Shown: piece after piece, positions 16,640 through 25,120 of the stretch | How the letters are laid out: every line of letters starts with the position of its first letter | Numbering within the stretch: the stretch's first letter is position 1 | Assembly: GCF_040610475.1 (NCBI RefSeq) | Contig: NZ_JBEXMJ010000001.1 | Coordinates: 62,001-126,000 of the forward strand | Direction: 5' to 3' | Length of the DNA: 64,000 bases | Source: Actinopolymorpha sp. NPDC004070 | GTDB taxonomy: Bacteria > Actinomycetota > Actinomycetes > Propionibacteriales > Actinopolymorphaceae | The notes under the pieces: generated by a model | What the model was told of the DNA's origin: nothing | The model's database searches: none | What the model saw: only the letters and a program-made list of their open reading frames with translations | Program-made: the position numbers and the translations under genes

Positions 16640-17440
16640 ATGAACACACCGGTTGCGGGCGTACGAGGAAACGTGGTGCGGGAGCTGACGCTGGCCGACA
16701 GCGAGGTCGCGTTCTACCACCAGTTCGGCTACCTCCCACTGCCCGGCTTCGTCGACTCGGCAGCGGTGGAGGCCCTCCGGACCGAGACGCTCGACGTCCT
16801 CGACGCCAACGGCGTCTCCCGCACCTCGCTCGAGCGGGCCAGCGGGGTGGGCGACAAGCTGCGGCAGTGTTCTGCGTACGTCGCCGGATCGGCGCTCGAC
16901 GAGCTCATCAACTGCCCGGCGACGCTGGCCCTCGCATCGCGGCTCGTCGGAGGCCGCGCGGTGCGCTATCTCCCGTTCACGGCGGTGAAGGCCGGAGGCG
17001 GCGGCGGAACGTTCCACCTGCACCAGGACAACAGCTACACCCGGCACGACCCGGCGATGGGATCGATCAACATCTGGGTCGCGCTGGACGACATGACGCC
17101 GGACAACGGCTGTCTGCAGATCGTGCCGCGGTCGCACCTGGGTGAGCAGTTGCAGGCGCGCGGTAGTGACGACGGCGACTCCCACCGCCAGGTGGACGTC
17201 GACCCGGCCACCGCCCTGCCGATCCGGATGCGGGCCGGGGACGCGGTCGCGTTCTCGCGCTGGACCGTGCACGGCTCCGGGCCCAACCACAGCGACCAGC
17301 CGCGGGTGGCGTACGCGCTGCAGTACCACCGCGAGGACGTTCGGTGGCTGGACGCGCAGACCGGTGAGTGGCACCTGCTGACCGACACACCGCGTACGAA
17401 CACCGAGCCCGTCGCCAGCCTGGACTCCCCGACGACCTGA
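16640..17440 (+). CDS. Phytanoyl-CoA dioxygenase (PhyH) family protein, third copy
   Basis: 266 residues from the ATG at 16640. Iron ligands H128 and D130 in 'HLHQDNSY' and H211 in 'WTVHGSGPN', with R222 for 2-oxoglutarate. 'INIWVALDDMTPDNGCLQIVPRSH' is a textbook PhyH core. It resembles ectoine-hydroxylase-like members in general layout, but no compatible-solute gene is near. No strong ribosome-binding site is visible. It faces the sialidase-like gene with 144 bp between starts and is followed by a convergent terminator region. Confidence 0.85.
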   Translation: MNTPVAGVRGNVVRELTLADSEVAFYHQFGYLPLPGFVDSAAVEALRTETLDVLDANGVSRTSLERASGVGDKLRQCSAYVAGSALDELINCPATLALASRLVGGRAVRYLPFTAVKAGGGGGTFHLHQDNSYTRHDPAMGSINIWVALDDMTPDNGCLQIVPRSHLGEQLQARGSDDGDSHRQVDVDPATALPIRMRAGDAVAFSRWTVHGSGPNHSDQPRVAYALQYHREDVRWLDAQTGEWHLLTDTPRTNTEPVASLDSPTT

Positions 17441-17467
17441 CGACTTGGCGCTTCGGAGTTCCAGGGC

Positions 17468-17500
17468 TTCCCGCCTGCGAGTGGATTGCCGCAGCGGGAA
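17468..17500. terminator. Hairpin terminator between convergent genes
   Basis: Left arm TTCCCGCCTGC (17468-17478) and right arm GCAGCGGGAA (17491-17500) pair with one bulged base around a 12-nt loop. It lies in the 156 bp between the PhyH stop and the dehydrogenase stop, which point towards each other. There is no long T tract, common for actinobacterial hairpins; it could serve both genes. Confidence 0.45.
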
Positions 17501-17596
17501 ACCCGGAAACCTCCTACGCTGACTGCTCGCAACGAGTGACAACAGCTGGGGTGTCGGGGCTCATGGCTGCAGGAGCCAGCCCCTCGGGCGTCCGGC

Positions 17597-18523
17597 TCAA
17601 TCCCGCCGCTCGCCCTCCTCGAAGAGCCGGACGAGCGCGCTGGTGTCCAGCGCCCCGAGCCCGGCCGCGCGGCCTTCCTCGTTGAGGTCCACCACGGCCC
17701 GCGCGACCGGAGCGGTGATGCCGGCCTCCTCGATGACGGCGAGCCCGAGCCGGTTGTCCTTGGCGAGCAGGTCGACGGTGAACGCCGGAGCCCAGTCCCG
17801 GTTGGCGATCTTGGGCGCGATCTCCCGGAACAGGTCGCTCACCGACGCGGCACCGGAGTCGGCGAGGGTGGAGTAGTACGTCTGTGGATCCAGGCCCAGG
17901 CGTTCGGCCGCCGCCATCGTCTCCGCGGTGATCGCGTTGATGGCGCCGAACATCAGGTTGTTCAGCAGTTTGAGGATGCTGCCCGCGCCGGCGTCCCCGA
18001 CCCGGATCACCCGGGACGCCACCTTCTCCAGCACCGGCCGGGCGAGGGCGAGGTCGGCCTCGGTACCCCCGACGGGAAGGGTCCACGCGCCGCACCGGTG
18101 CGGGCGGCCGAGCACGGGCGCGTCGAGGTAGCCCACTCCGACCTCGGCGGCCGCGGCTGCCATCGCCCTGGCCGTGCCGGGATCCACGGTGCTCAGGTCG
18201 GCGACCACCCGTGGGCCGGGGCCGGCCGGGGCCGCTGCCGTGAGGACGCCGCGCGCGCCGGTCACCACGTGGCGTACGACGTCGGGGCCGGGCAGCGACA
18301 GCAGTACGACGTCGGCCTCGGCGGCGAGCTCGGCGACATCGGTGGCGACGGCGGAGCCGGCCGCCTCCTGCCGCCGTACGCTCGCCTCGTCGACGTCCCA
18401 CACGACCAGCCGGTGGTGTGGGCGGAGCACGTCGGCCATGGCCGCGCCCATCGTGCCGGTGCCGACGATCCCTACGGTGCCGATGCCGTGAGTGTTGCCG
18501 ATGCCGCCTGTCTCCTCGACCAT
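17597..18523 (-). CDS. NAD(P)-dependent beta-hydroxyacid dehydrogenase (HIBADH/GarR-like)
   Basis: 308 residues from an ATG with GAGGAGG 6 bp upstream. The dinucleotide loop GTGTMG is at 21-26, the substrate-binding serine in 'DLSTVDPGTA' near 111, 'DAPVLGRPHRCG' near 134, and the catalytic K185 in 'GAGSILKLLNNLMF'. By family it oxidises 3-hydroxyisobutyrate, tartronate semialdehyde or a similar beta-hydroxyacid. The usual 'DAPVSGG' has become 'DAPVLGR', which may shift specificity. It is divergent from the LarA-like gene, with only 60 bp between starts, so a shared hydroxyacid pathway is plausible. Confidence 0.85.
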   Translation of the reverse strand: MVEETGGIGNTHGIGTVGIVGTGTMGAAMADVLRPHHRLVVWDVDEASVRRQEAAGSAVATDVAELAAEADVVLLSLPGPDVVRHVVTGARGVLTAAAPAGPGPRVVADLSTVDPGTARAMAAAAAEVGVGYLDAPVLGRPHRCGAWTLPVGGTEADLALARPVLEKVASRVIRVGDAGAGSILKLLNNLMFGAINAITAETMAAAERLGLDPQTYYSTLADSGAASVSDLFREIAPKIANRDWAPAFTVDLLAKDNRLGLAVIEEAGITAPVARAVVDLNEEGRAAGLGALDTSALVRLFEEGERRD

Positions 18524-18583
18524 GCGTGCCCTCCTCGTGGACGAGCCCACTATGGTGCACGAAGTCCCGGTGAGGAGGATCAG

Positions 18584-20011
18584 GTGCAACGCGTACGGCT
18601 GGAGTACGGCGACGGCCACGTCGAGGTCGACCTGCCCAACCACGCCACGGTGGTTCACTCCGGCAGTGCGGCGCACGAGCCGGCCGGCCTGGCGGATCCG
18701 GTCGCCGCGACCCGGGAGGCGGTCCGAAACCCGCTGGGCACCGAGCCGCTGACGAAGCTCGTCAGGCCCGGCTCACGGGTGACCATCGCCTTTCCCGACC
18801 GGGTGAAGGGCGGCGCGCACGCCACGGCCCACCGCAGGGTCGCGATCCCGGTGGTGGTCGAGGAGCTGGAACGCGCGGGCGTACGCCGAGCCGACATCAC
18901 CCTGGTCTGTGCGACCGGGCTGCACCGCAAGAACACCCGCGAGGAGTTCGCGGCCTACCTCGGCCAGGACGTGCTCGATCTCTTCGAGCCCGGCCAGATC
19001 GTCAACCACGACGCCGAGGATCTCGACGGCATCGTCGCGCTCGAACCCTCCGCGCTCGGCGACGTGGTCGAGGTAAACCGCCGGGTCGTCGAGTCCGACC
19101 TGACCATGCTGATCAGCCACGCCGCGGGGAACCCGTACGGCGGGTTCTCCGGCGGCTACAAGATGCCCGCCACCGGGCTGACCACCTGGCGGTCCATCCG
19201 CTGTCACCACACACCGGCCAGCCTGCACCGCGAGGACTTCGTGCCGATCTCGCCGCACAGCCACTTCCGGCACCAGCTCGCCGCGATCGGGGCGCGGATC
19301 GAGGAGGCACTGCCGCAGCCGTTCTTCACCGTCGACGCGGTGCTGAACGCCCGGTCCGAACAGGTCGCGGTGCTCGCCGGCTGCATCCCCGCCGTGGAGG
19401 AGGCGTCCTGGCCGCCCGCCACCCGCCGGACCGAGCTCACCCTGCCCTGCGAGCCCGCCGACGTACTCGTCCTCGGGATGCCGCGCAGCTTCCACTACGG
19501 CAACGGCATGGGCTCCAACCCGGTCCTGATGATGCAGGCGATCGGCGCCTCGGTGGCCCGTGCCAAGGCGGCCTTGACACCGCGTCCGGTGGTGATCGCC
19601 GCGTCGGTGTGTGACGGGTGGTTCAACGAGGCGGAGTTCCCTTCGTACGAACGCACCTACGAACTCCTGCAGACCGTGCGACGTCCTGCCGACCTGGCGG
19701 AGTACGAGCACGAGCTGTGCACCGACGCGGGCTACCTCGACCGCTACCGCAACGCCTACGGCTACCACCCGTTCCACGCGTTCTCCATGGCCTACATGGG
19801 CGGGCTGGCCCGCGAGTACGCAGAGGCGGTCTACGTCGCGGGCGCGGTCAGCCCCGGCCACGCACGGGGTATGGGAGCGATTCCAGTCCCCTCCGTCGAG
19901 GAGGCGCTGGCGCAGGCACGCGGCCAGGTCGGGGCCGACGCCCGCGTGCTCGTCGTACCGAGTTTGTCCAAGCCCGCTTACCATCTGCGTAGCGAGCGGC
20001 AGGCCGGCTGA
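18584..20011 (+). CDS. LarA-family nickel-dependent lactate racemase-like protein
   Basis: 475 residues from a GTG with GAGGAGG just ahead. LarA landmarks are intact: H114 in 'ATGLHRKNTREE' (the general acid/base region), H179 in 'LISHA', 'YGGFSGGYKMP' with K193 in the place of the lysine that carries the nickel-pincer cofactor, and H209 16 residues on, as in LarA (K184/H200). The protein is longer than classic LarA (about 425). LarA relatives racemise or epimerise 2-hydroxyacids, not only lactate. The cofactor genes larB, larC and larE are not in the window. Context (hydroxyacid dehydrogenase, sulfatase, fucosidase) suggests a hydroxyacid from deoxysugar breakdown. Confidence 0.8.
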   Translation: MQRVRLEYGDGHVEVDLPNHATVVHSGSAAHEPAGLADPVAATREAVRNPLGTEPLTKLVRPGSRVTIAFPDRVKGGAHATAHRRVAIPVVVEELERAGVRRADITLVCATGLHRKNTREEFAAYLGQDVLDLFEPGQIVNHDAEDLDGIVALEPSALGDVVEVNRRVVESDLTMLISHAAGNPYGGFSGGYKMPATGLTTWRSIRCHHTPASLHREDFVPISPHSHFRHQLAAIGARIEEALPQPFFTVDAVLNARSEQVAVLAGCIPAVEEASWPPATRRTELTLPCEPADVLVLGMPRSFHYGNGMGSNPVLMMQAIGASVARAKAALTPRPVVIAASVCDGWFNEAEFPSYERTYELLQTVRRPADLAEYEHELCTDAGYLDRYRNAYGYHPFHAFSMAYMGGLAREYAEAVYVAGAVSPGHARGMGAIPVPSVEEALAQARGQVGADARVLVVPSLSKPAYHLRSERQAG

Positions 20012-20042
20012 TCCGCCGCTCGCCACACTGACGGCACACCGG

Positions 20043-21416
20043 TCAGGATTGCAGCAGGGCGTTCATCGTCTTCGTGTGCAGCGGTGAGGTCACCGCGCCG
20101 TCGACCAGCGGGTCCTTGGTCTGCGTCATCCACTCCGCCAGCTTCGCGGACAGCTCGGCCACGACCGCCGCCTGGTCGGGCTCGCCCACCAGGTTGGTGA
20201 GCTCGTCCGGATCCGCCTCCAGGTCGTACAACTCCAGCGACGGGTGGTAGGACGCCAGGCCCTCGGTCTGCACCTTCGGCCGGCAGCGCCGCATCCAGCC
20301 CTGGCTGGGATCCATGAACGCCGGCGCGGAGCTGAAGTTGGCGATCAGCTTGTGGCGTTCGGTCCGGACGCACCGGCGCGGGTCGTAGTAGTCGTGGTAG
20401 GTCATCTCCCCGAAGATCTCCTCCCGCCGGGAGTAGTCCTCGCCGTTCAGCAGGGGAAGGAAGCTGCGGCCGTGCACGTCGTCAGCGGCTTCCCCGCCGG
20501 TGGCCGCCAGCAGTGTGGGAAGCAGGTCGACGTGGGACACCAGGGCATCGTGCACCTGCCCGCCGGTCCACCCGCCGGCGGGATAGCGGATGATCAGCGC
20601 GGTCTCCAGCCCCGGGTCGTACAGCGAACACTTCGCCCGGGGGAGTGCGAGCCCGTGGTCGGTGGTGAAGACCATGATCGTGTTGTCGGTCGCGCCCAGA
20701 CGGTCCAGCTCGGCCAGCACCCGCCCGGCCGCGGCGTCCATGTGCCGGACCGCTCCCTGTAGCTCCGCGAGCTCGGTGCGCGCCGACGGGGTGTCCAGCA
20801 GGTACGGCGGGATCGCCACGCCCAGGCTGTCGTCGGGCTCCAGGTGGTTGCCCAGGAAGCCCATCACCCCGGGCTCGTCGCGGTCCCCGGCCATCCGGTG
20901 CGGCTCGAGGAACCCGACCTGCAGGTAGAAGGGCCGGTCGCCCTCGACGAGCTGCCCCAGCTGGTCGACCGCGGCCTTCGACACCGGCTCCGCCCGGGTC
21001 GTTCCGGCGTCCACGTGGTCGAAGCCGAGCCGGGCGGCGAGCTCCTCGTCCGAGCGCGCCCGGGACTCGTGCTGCACACCGATCAGCACGCTGCGATATC
21101 CCTGGTCGCGCAACAGACCCCCCAGGTGGCGTTCGCCGGGGTGCAGGTCCCAGGCGAAGTCCTGGTGCGTCAGTCCCAGCACGCCGTTGACGTGCGGATA
21201 GCGGCCGGTGAACAGCGACGCCCGCGACGGGCTGCACTGTGGTGCCGTGGTGAACGACCGGTCGAAGCGCACGCCGTCCGCGGCCAGTGCGTCCAGATGC
21301 GGCGTGGCGACGGTCTCGTTGCCGTAGCAGCCGAGGAACCGGCCGAGGTCGTGGCAGTGCATCACGACGACGTTGGGACGGGTGGCGCCGGGTCGAGTGG
21401 ACTCAGGCTGGGACAT
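20043..21416 (-). CDS. Type I sulfatase (formylglycine-dependent), heparan-N-sulfatase-like
   Basis: 457 residues. The formylglycine motif is C61-S-P-S-R65 in 'QCSPSRASLFTGRYPH', so the cysteine must be converted by an FGE enzyme. Metal-binding segments are 'HCHDLGRFLGCYG' near the N-terminus (one of the two usual aspartates is H) and 'FTTDHGLALPRAKCSLYDPG'. 'SHVDLLPTLLAATGG' is family standard. No signal peptide is seen, so it may act on imported, already shortened sugars. It is convergent with the LarA-like gene (31 bp) and lies downstream of the GH29 fucosidase on the same strand, suggesting coupled removal of sulfate and fucose. Confidence 0.88.
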   Translation of the reverse strand: MSQPESTRPGATRPNVVVMHCHDLGRFLGCYGNETVATPHLDALAADGVRFDRSFTTAPQCSPSRASLFTGRYPHVNGVLGLTHQDFAWDLHPGERHLGGLLRDQGYRSVLIGVQHESRARSDEELAARLGFDHVDAGTTRAEPVSKAAVDQLGQLVEGDRPFYLQVGFLEPHRMAGDRDEPGVMGFLGNHLEPDDSLGVAIPPYLLDTPSARTELAELQGAVRHMDAAAGRVLAELDRLGATDNTIMVFTTDHGLALPRAKCSLYDPGLETALIIRYPAGGWTGGQVHDALVSHVDLLPTLLAATGGEAADDVHGRSFLPLLNGEDYSRREEIFGEMTYHDYYDPRRCVRTERHKLIANFSSAPAFMDPSQGWMRRCRPKVQTEGLASYHPSLELYDLEADPDELTNLVGEPDQAAVVAELSAKLAEWMTQTKDPLVDGAVTSPLHTKTMNALLQS

Positions 21417-21501
21417 CGAAGTTCTCCTTCGCCGGAAAACGCGCTCCGAGTGGCTTCGACGCCCCAGTCTGCCCGGGTCTGTCGGTCAGTGGGCGAGCGG
21501 C

Positions 21502-22977
21502 CTACGCGCCCAGGTGATCAAACTCGATCGCGAGGCAGTTCACCTCGTCCACCGGCCGGAGTTCGGGAAGTTGAGCGACGAGCACGCCGCCGGCCTGCTC
21601 GAACGGCACCTCCCCGCCGCCGAGCAGCCGCACCGAGCGCGCCCGGTCGTCCGGCCGCAGGCTGTGGATCACCGTACGGCCGTCCTCCGGCCACCGCATC
21701 TGGAACGCGTAGAGCGTGTTTCCCCTACGGGTGAAGCGGAAATCCGTGCTCGCCCACTTCACCGCGTCCTCGCGGAAGCCCTCGATGTGAACCGCACTGA
21801 CGCCCTCGCCGGACACGCGGAACGGCCGGGTGCCGTAGATGCCCTCGCCGCACACGTCGATCCAGCGCGCCATGGACGTGAGGATGTGGGTGCACTCGTC
21901 GTCGAGGGTGCCGTCGGGGCGCTGCGGGATGTTCAGCAGCAGGTTGCCGTTCTTGGACACGATGTCGACCAGCAGTTCGATCACGTGCCCGGCGGTCTTG
22001 TAGACGTCGCGGACGTTGTAGAACCAGTCGCCCACCGAGGTGTCGGTCTGCCAGGGCTCGGGTTTGATGTCGGGTTCCTGGCTGCGCTCGATGTCCATGA
22101 CGCCGACGGAGTAGATCTCCGGGCGGCGGTCCTTCTGGTTGTAGACCGCCTGGTTCACTCCGCCGTTGCGGGCGGCGCTGGCGTTGTAGAGGTAGGAGAT
22201 CGCCTGCAGGCCGATGTCGTAGCCGGCGTTCTCACCGAACGGCACCGGTCCGTCGGAGTACAGCAACTCCGGCTGGTAGAGGTCGATGATCTCCTTCATC
22301 ACCTCCAGCCAGTGCTGGTGCCAGCGCTTGTTGCCGGTGTACCAGTTGGCGAGGTCGAGCTTCCCGCCGCGCTCGGGGTCGTAGTGCTCGCGGTTGGGCA
22401 GGTAGAGCTCCTCGTACGCCGGGTCGTTGCCGTCGTACGGCACTCCGGCGTACGGGCCGGACTTGTCCGCGCCCTTGTTCAGGTTGGACCACGAGAACGC
22501 GGCACCGTGGTGTTCGGTGAGCCCGAACTTCAGCCCCCGCGCCTCCGCCGCATCCTTCCACAGCCTGGTGATGTCCTTCTTCGGGCCCATCCGGACCGAG
22601 TTCCACCGGTGGATTCGCGAGTCGTAGTTGAAGAAGTTGTCGTGGTGGGTGGCCTGACCGACGAAGTACTTCGCCCCCGCGGCGACGTAGAGGTCCATCA
22701 GACCTTCGGGGTCGAAGTTCTCCGCCCGCCACCGCGCCACGATGTCCTTGTAGCCGACCTTGGACGGGTGGCCGTACATCCGCAGGTGGTGGCGGTACTG
22801 GTCGTGGCCCTCGATGTACATGTTGCGCGCGTACCAGTCGCCGTACATCGGGACCGACTGGGCGCCCCAGTGCGACCAGATGCCGAGCTTGGCGTCGCGG
22901 AACCATTCCGGGCACTCGAACTGACGGAGGGAGTCGAAGGTGGCCGCGAAGGGCGCGGCGGAGTTGTCGGTGGACAT
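21502..22977 (-). CDS. Alpha-L-fucosidase, glycoside hydrolase family 29
   Basis: 491 residues from the ATG at 22977. 'WFRDAKLGIWSHWGAQSVP' (about 25-43) is the GH29 opening, 'YFVGQATHHDNFFNYDSR' carries the substrate-binding HH pair, and the nucleophile is D242 in 'PELLYSDGPVPFG'. 'DIVSKNGNLLLNIPQRPDG' is another family signature. The N-terminus has no signal peptide, so it is probably intracellular. It removes terminal L-fucose by retention. It sits between the sulfatase and an FCD-type GntR regulator, all on the minus strand, and may form an operon with them (gaps 85 and 73 bp). Confidence 0.92.
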   Translation of the reverse strand: MSTDNSAAPFAATFDSLRQFECPEWFRDAKLGIWSHWGAQSVPMYGDWYARNMYIEGHDQYRHHLRMYGHPSKVGYKDIVARWRAENFDPEGLMDLYVAAGAKYFVGQATHHDNFFNYDSRIHRWNSVRMGPKKDITRLWKDAAEARGLKFGLTEHHGAAFSWSNLNKGADKSGPYAGVPYDGNDPAYEELYLPNREHYDPERGGKLDLANWYTGNKRWHQHWLEVMKEIIDLYQPELLYSDGPVPFGENAGYDIGLQAISYLYNASAARNGGVNQAVYNQKDRRPEIYSVGVMDIERSQEPDIKPEPWQTDTSVGDWFYNVRDVYKTAGHVIELLVDIVSKNGNLLLNIPQRPDGTLDDECTHILTSMARWIDVCGEGIYGTRPFRVSGEGVSAVHIEGFREDAVKWASTDFRFTRRGNTLYAFQMRWPEDGRTVIHSLRPDDRARSVRLLGGGEVPFEQAGGVLVAQLPELRPVDEVNCLAIEFDHLGA

Positions 22978-23050
22978 CGCGGAACGGCGCTCCTGCCTAC
23001 GGCACGGAAAGATCGGATGTTTCGTAACCGTAACGTCGGCGAGGAGGGTG

Positions 23051-23752
23051 TCAAGAGGTCTGCGGCCGGTCGGTGTCCAGTACCTGACGCAGCCAGATCT
23101 CGGTGGAACGCACGTGCAGCAGGGCCGCGGCCTGTGCGGACGCACTGTCATGGACCTGGAGCGCGGCGTAGATGCGTTCGTGTTCGGCCATGGTGCGCTC
23201 GGAGGCGTCGGCCTCGAGGATGTCGCGCCACACCCTGGCGCGCAGTGACCGGCTGGACACTCCCCGCACCATCGACGCCAGCGTCTCGTTGCCCGACGCC
23301 TCGCCCACCAGGTCGTGGAACTCCGCGTCGAAACGGACGAACTCCTCGTGGCCGTTGGCCTGGCGCATCCGGCCCAGGCTGGCGCCGATCTGCTGCAGCT
23401 GGTCGGCGGTCGCCCGGTCAGCGGCCAGCGCGGTGACCGCCGGCTCGAGCACCCGCCGGACCTCGATGAGCTCCAGTGCGGAGTCGTCGCGCATCAACTC
23501 GACCGCGAATCCGATGCCGTCAAGGAGAAGTTGCGGTCGCAGGCTCGTGACGTAGGTGCCGTCACCGCGGCGTACGTCGAGGACCCTGGCGGTGACCAGC
23601 GCCCGCACCGCCTCCCGCGTACTGCTGCGGGAAACGCCGAGCCGCTCGGCCAGGGTCCCCTCGGGGGGAAGGCGGGAGCCCGGTCCGAGTTCGCCGCCGA
23701 TGATGAGTTGGCGAACCTTCTCGATCGCCGCCTCCGTCACCGGAGCTGCCAC
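23051..23752 (-). CDS. FadR-subfamily GntR transcriptional regulator (FCD domain)
   Basis: 233 residues from a GTG with AAGGAAG upstream. Residues 5-70 are a GntR winged helix ('LPPEGTLAERLGVSRSSTREAVRALV', 'DGTYVTS'); residues about 85-215 are an all-helical FCD ligand domain with 'FDAEFHDLVGEASGN' and 'EHERIYAAL', whose Asp/His set binds a metal and usually a sugar acid or organic acid. Its position upstream of the GH29/sulfatase genes makes it their likely local regulator. It is divergent from a P-loop kinase gene over a 122 bp region with repeated AT-rich sites. Confidence 0.88.
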   Translation of the reverse strand: MAAPVTEAAIEKVRQLIIGGELGPGSRLPPEGTLAERLGVSRSSTREAVRALVTARVLDVRRGDGTYVTSLRPQLLLDGIGFAVELMRDDSALELIEVRRVLEPAVTALAADRATADQLQQIGASLGRMRQANGHEEFVRFDAEFHDLVGEASGNETLASMVRGVSSRSLRARVWRDILEADASERTMAEHERIYAALQVHDSASAQAAALLHVRSTEIWLRQVLDTDRPQTS

Positions 23753-23800
23753 CGGATCTTCCTTTCGCCTGGGTCCGCGGACGCGGACCTGTCCCCACCC

Positions 23801-23851
23801 CTTATTTCTCGCATGCGCGCAGGGGCCAACACAAGACTTATTTTTGCGCAT
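23801..23851. repeat. Two CTTATTT...CGCAT direct repeats in a divergent regulatory region
   Basis: CTTATTT at 23801-23807 and at 23837-23843, each followed within 2-3 bp by CGCAT, 36 bp apart. They are AT-rich islands in very GC-rich DNA, between the FCD-GntR regulator and the P-loop kinase. They could be regulator sites or promoter elements; which one cannot be told from sequence. Confidence 0.35.
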
Positions 23852-23874
23852 CGACTGGACCAGACTCAGGGGCC

Positions 23875-24468
23875 ATGGACGAGCCTGAGATGGACGAGCA
23901 CGAGTACGCGGGCACCCCCACCCTGATCGTGATCAGTGGCCCCGCCGGTTTCGGGAAGACGACCCTCGCGCACGCGGTGGCGCGGTCGGTCGGCTGCCCG
24001 GCGATCTGCCGGGACGAGATCAAGGAGGGCATGGTGCACGCCCACCCGGAGTTCGACGGGGCCACACCTGGCGATCCACTCACCCGGCGGACGTTCCCGC
24101 TGTTCTTCGAGGTTCTCGAACTCCTGCTGAAGGCCGGCGTCACCGTGGTCGCGGAGGCGGCGTTCCAGGACTGGAACTGGAAGCGCGGCCTGGAGCCCCT
24201 GCAGGGGATCGCGGACATCCGCATCGTGCAGTGCACGGCGGACGTGGAGGCCGCCCACGCCAGGAACCTTCGACGCTTCGCCGACACCCCGACCCGGCGC
24301 GCACACGCCGACGCCCAGGGGCCGCAGACGCTGGAGGAGGCGACGAAGCACTACGAGTCGTTCGTACGACTGTCCCTGCCGGTGCCGACGATCACCGTCG
24401 ACACCACCGACGGCTACGACCCGAGCCTGGAGGAGATCGTCGCGTTCGCCGCCGGCCGCGCGTCCTGA
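23875..24468 (+). CDS. P-loop kinase of the AAA_33/zeta-toxin-like group
   Basis: 197 residues. Walker A is GPAGFGKT at 22-29, followed by 'ICRDEIKEGMVHAHPEF', the substrate side of small-molecule kinases of this group, and a probable Walker B in 'VTVVAEAAFQD'. 'RRFADTPTRRAHAD' supplies the arginine lid. It is likely a cytoplasmic kinase for a nucleoside, sugar or antibiotic-like molecule; no antitoxin-sized partner gene is beside it. Divergent from the FCD regulator. Confidence 0.7.
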   Translation: MDEPEMDEHEYAGTPTLIVISGPAGFGKTTLAHAVARSVGCPAICRDEIKEGMVHAHPEFDGATPGDPLTRRTFPLFFEVLELLLKAGVTVVAEAAFQDWNWKRGLEPLQGIADIRIVQCTADVEAAHARNLRRFADTPTRRAHADAQGPQTLEEATKHYESFVRLSLPVPTITVDTTDGYDPSLEEIVAFAAGRAS

Positions 24469-24518
24469 GCCGCCCTCACCCTCGGGGTAGAAGAGGAACA
24501 GTGCGCAGCCGGTGGCAG

Positions 24519-25028
24519 TCAGTCGCCCTTCGTGCCGTCGATCAGCTCGCGGACGATGTCGATGTGCCCGTTGTGACGGGCGTTCTCCTCGACCAGATGG
24601 TGCAGGATCCACCGCAGGTTGAACTCCCGCCCGTCGCGGAACCGCTGAGCGGCTTTCATGTCGAGATCCCAGCCCGCGATCTGGGCGTCGTGCTCGCGGG
24701 CCATCGCTTCGTAGTCGGCGATCACCTCGGCCAGCGGCATGGTGAGCCGGTAGTGGAACTCCCGGTCGGGGTCCTCCTCGGTCCACGGGCCCTCGTCCTC
24801 GTGGCCGAGCAGCCGGCACTGGATCCAGGAGTACTCCACCCAGCGCAGGTGGCTGATCAGCCCGGAGACCGTCATCAGCGGTGAGGTGGGCAGCGGGGCC
24901 TTCGCGGCGTCGGCGTCGGAGAGGCCCTCGGCCTTCGCGATGGCGGTCTTGCGGGTGTAGTCGAGCATGGTCAGCAGCGTCGAGCGCTCGTCGAGGGCGG
25001 GGGGTACGTCGTCACGTGTGGTCGTCAT
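24519..25028 (-). CDS. DinB/DUF664 family protein
   Basis: 169 residues. The four-helix DinB fold shows H60 in 'LISHLRWVEYSW' and 'HHLVEENARHNGHIDIVREL' with H152 and H155, the three-histidine metal site typical of DUF664 proteins. Such proteins include mycothiol- and bacillithiol-dependent S-transferases, and actinobacteria use mycothiol, so a detoxifying thiol transferase is possible but unproven. The ATG at 25028 has a weak CAGGA site. It is divergent from the YtrA-type operon. Confidence 0.8.
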   Translation of the reverse strand: MTTTRDDVPPALDERSTLLTMLDYTRKTAIAKAEGLSDADAAKAPLPTSPLMTVSGLISHLRWVEYSWIQCRLLGHEDEGPWTEEDPDREFHYRLTMPLAEVIADYEAMAREHDAQIAGWDLDMKAAQRFRDGREFNLRWILHHLVEENARHNGHIDIVRELIDGTKGD

Positions 25029-25072
25029 GCGCCGATCCTGCCCGCCACCACCGACATGGCGCGAGCCGGTTT

Positions 25073-25100
25073 CGCTTGTGTCAACTGCTTGACACAAGCG
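25073..25100. promoter_or_regulatory. Palindromic operator 1 of the membrane protein/YtrA-type regulator operon
   Basis: Perfect 12-bp inverted arms, CGCTTGTGTCAA and TTGACACAAGCG, around a 4-bp centre. The right arm contains the -35 element TTGACA. A second copy with the same geometry starts 48 bp downstream. The GntR/YtrA-type regulator encoded by the operon's second gene is the obvious candidate to bind here. Confidence 0.75.
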
Positions 25101-25119
25101 CCAAGGCCGGGTCTATGCT
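25089..25119 (+). promoter_or_regulatory. Sigma-70-type promoter inside the operator region
   Basis: -35 TTGACA at 25089-25094 and -10 TATGCT at 25114-25119, 19 bp apart. The -35 lies in operator 1, and the expected transcription start falls at the left edge of operator 2, so bound repressor would block both polymerase binding and escape. Confidence 0.6.
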
Positions 25120-25120
25120 C

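Noticed and set aside
23875..24468. Zeta-toxin/antitoxin module
   Set aside because: The kinase has a P-loop of that broad group, but there is no small antitoxin gene in the same direction, and the neighbour is a GntR regulator on the other strand.
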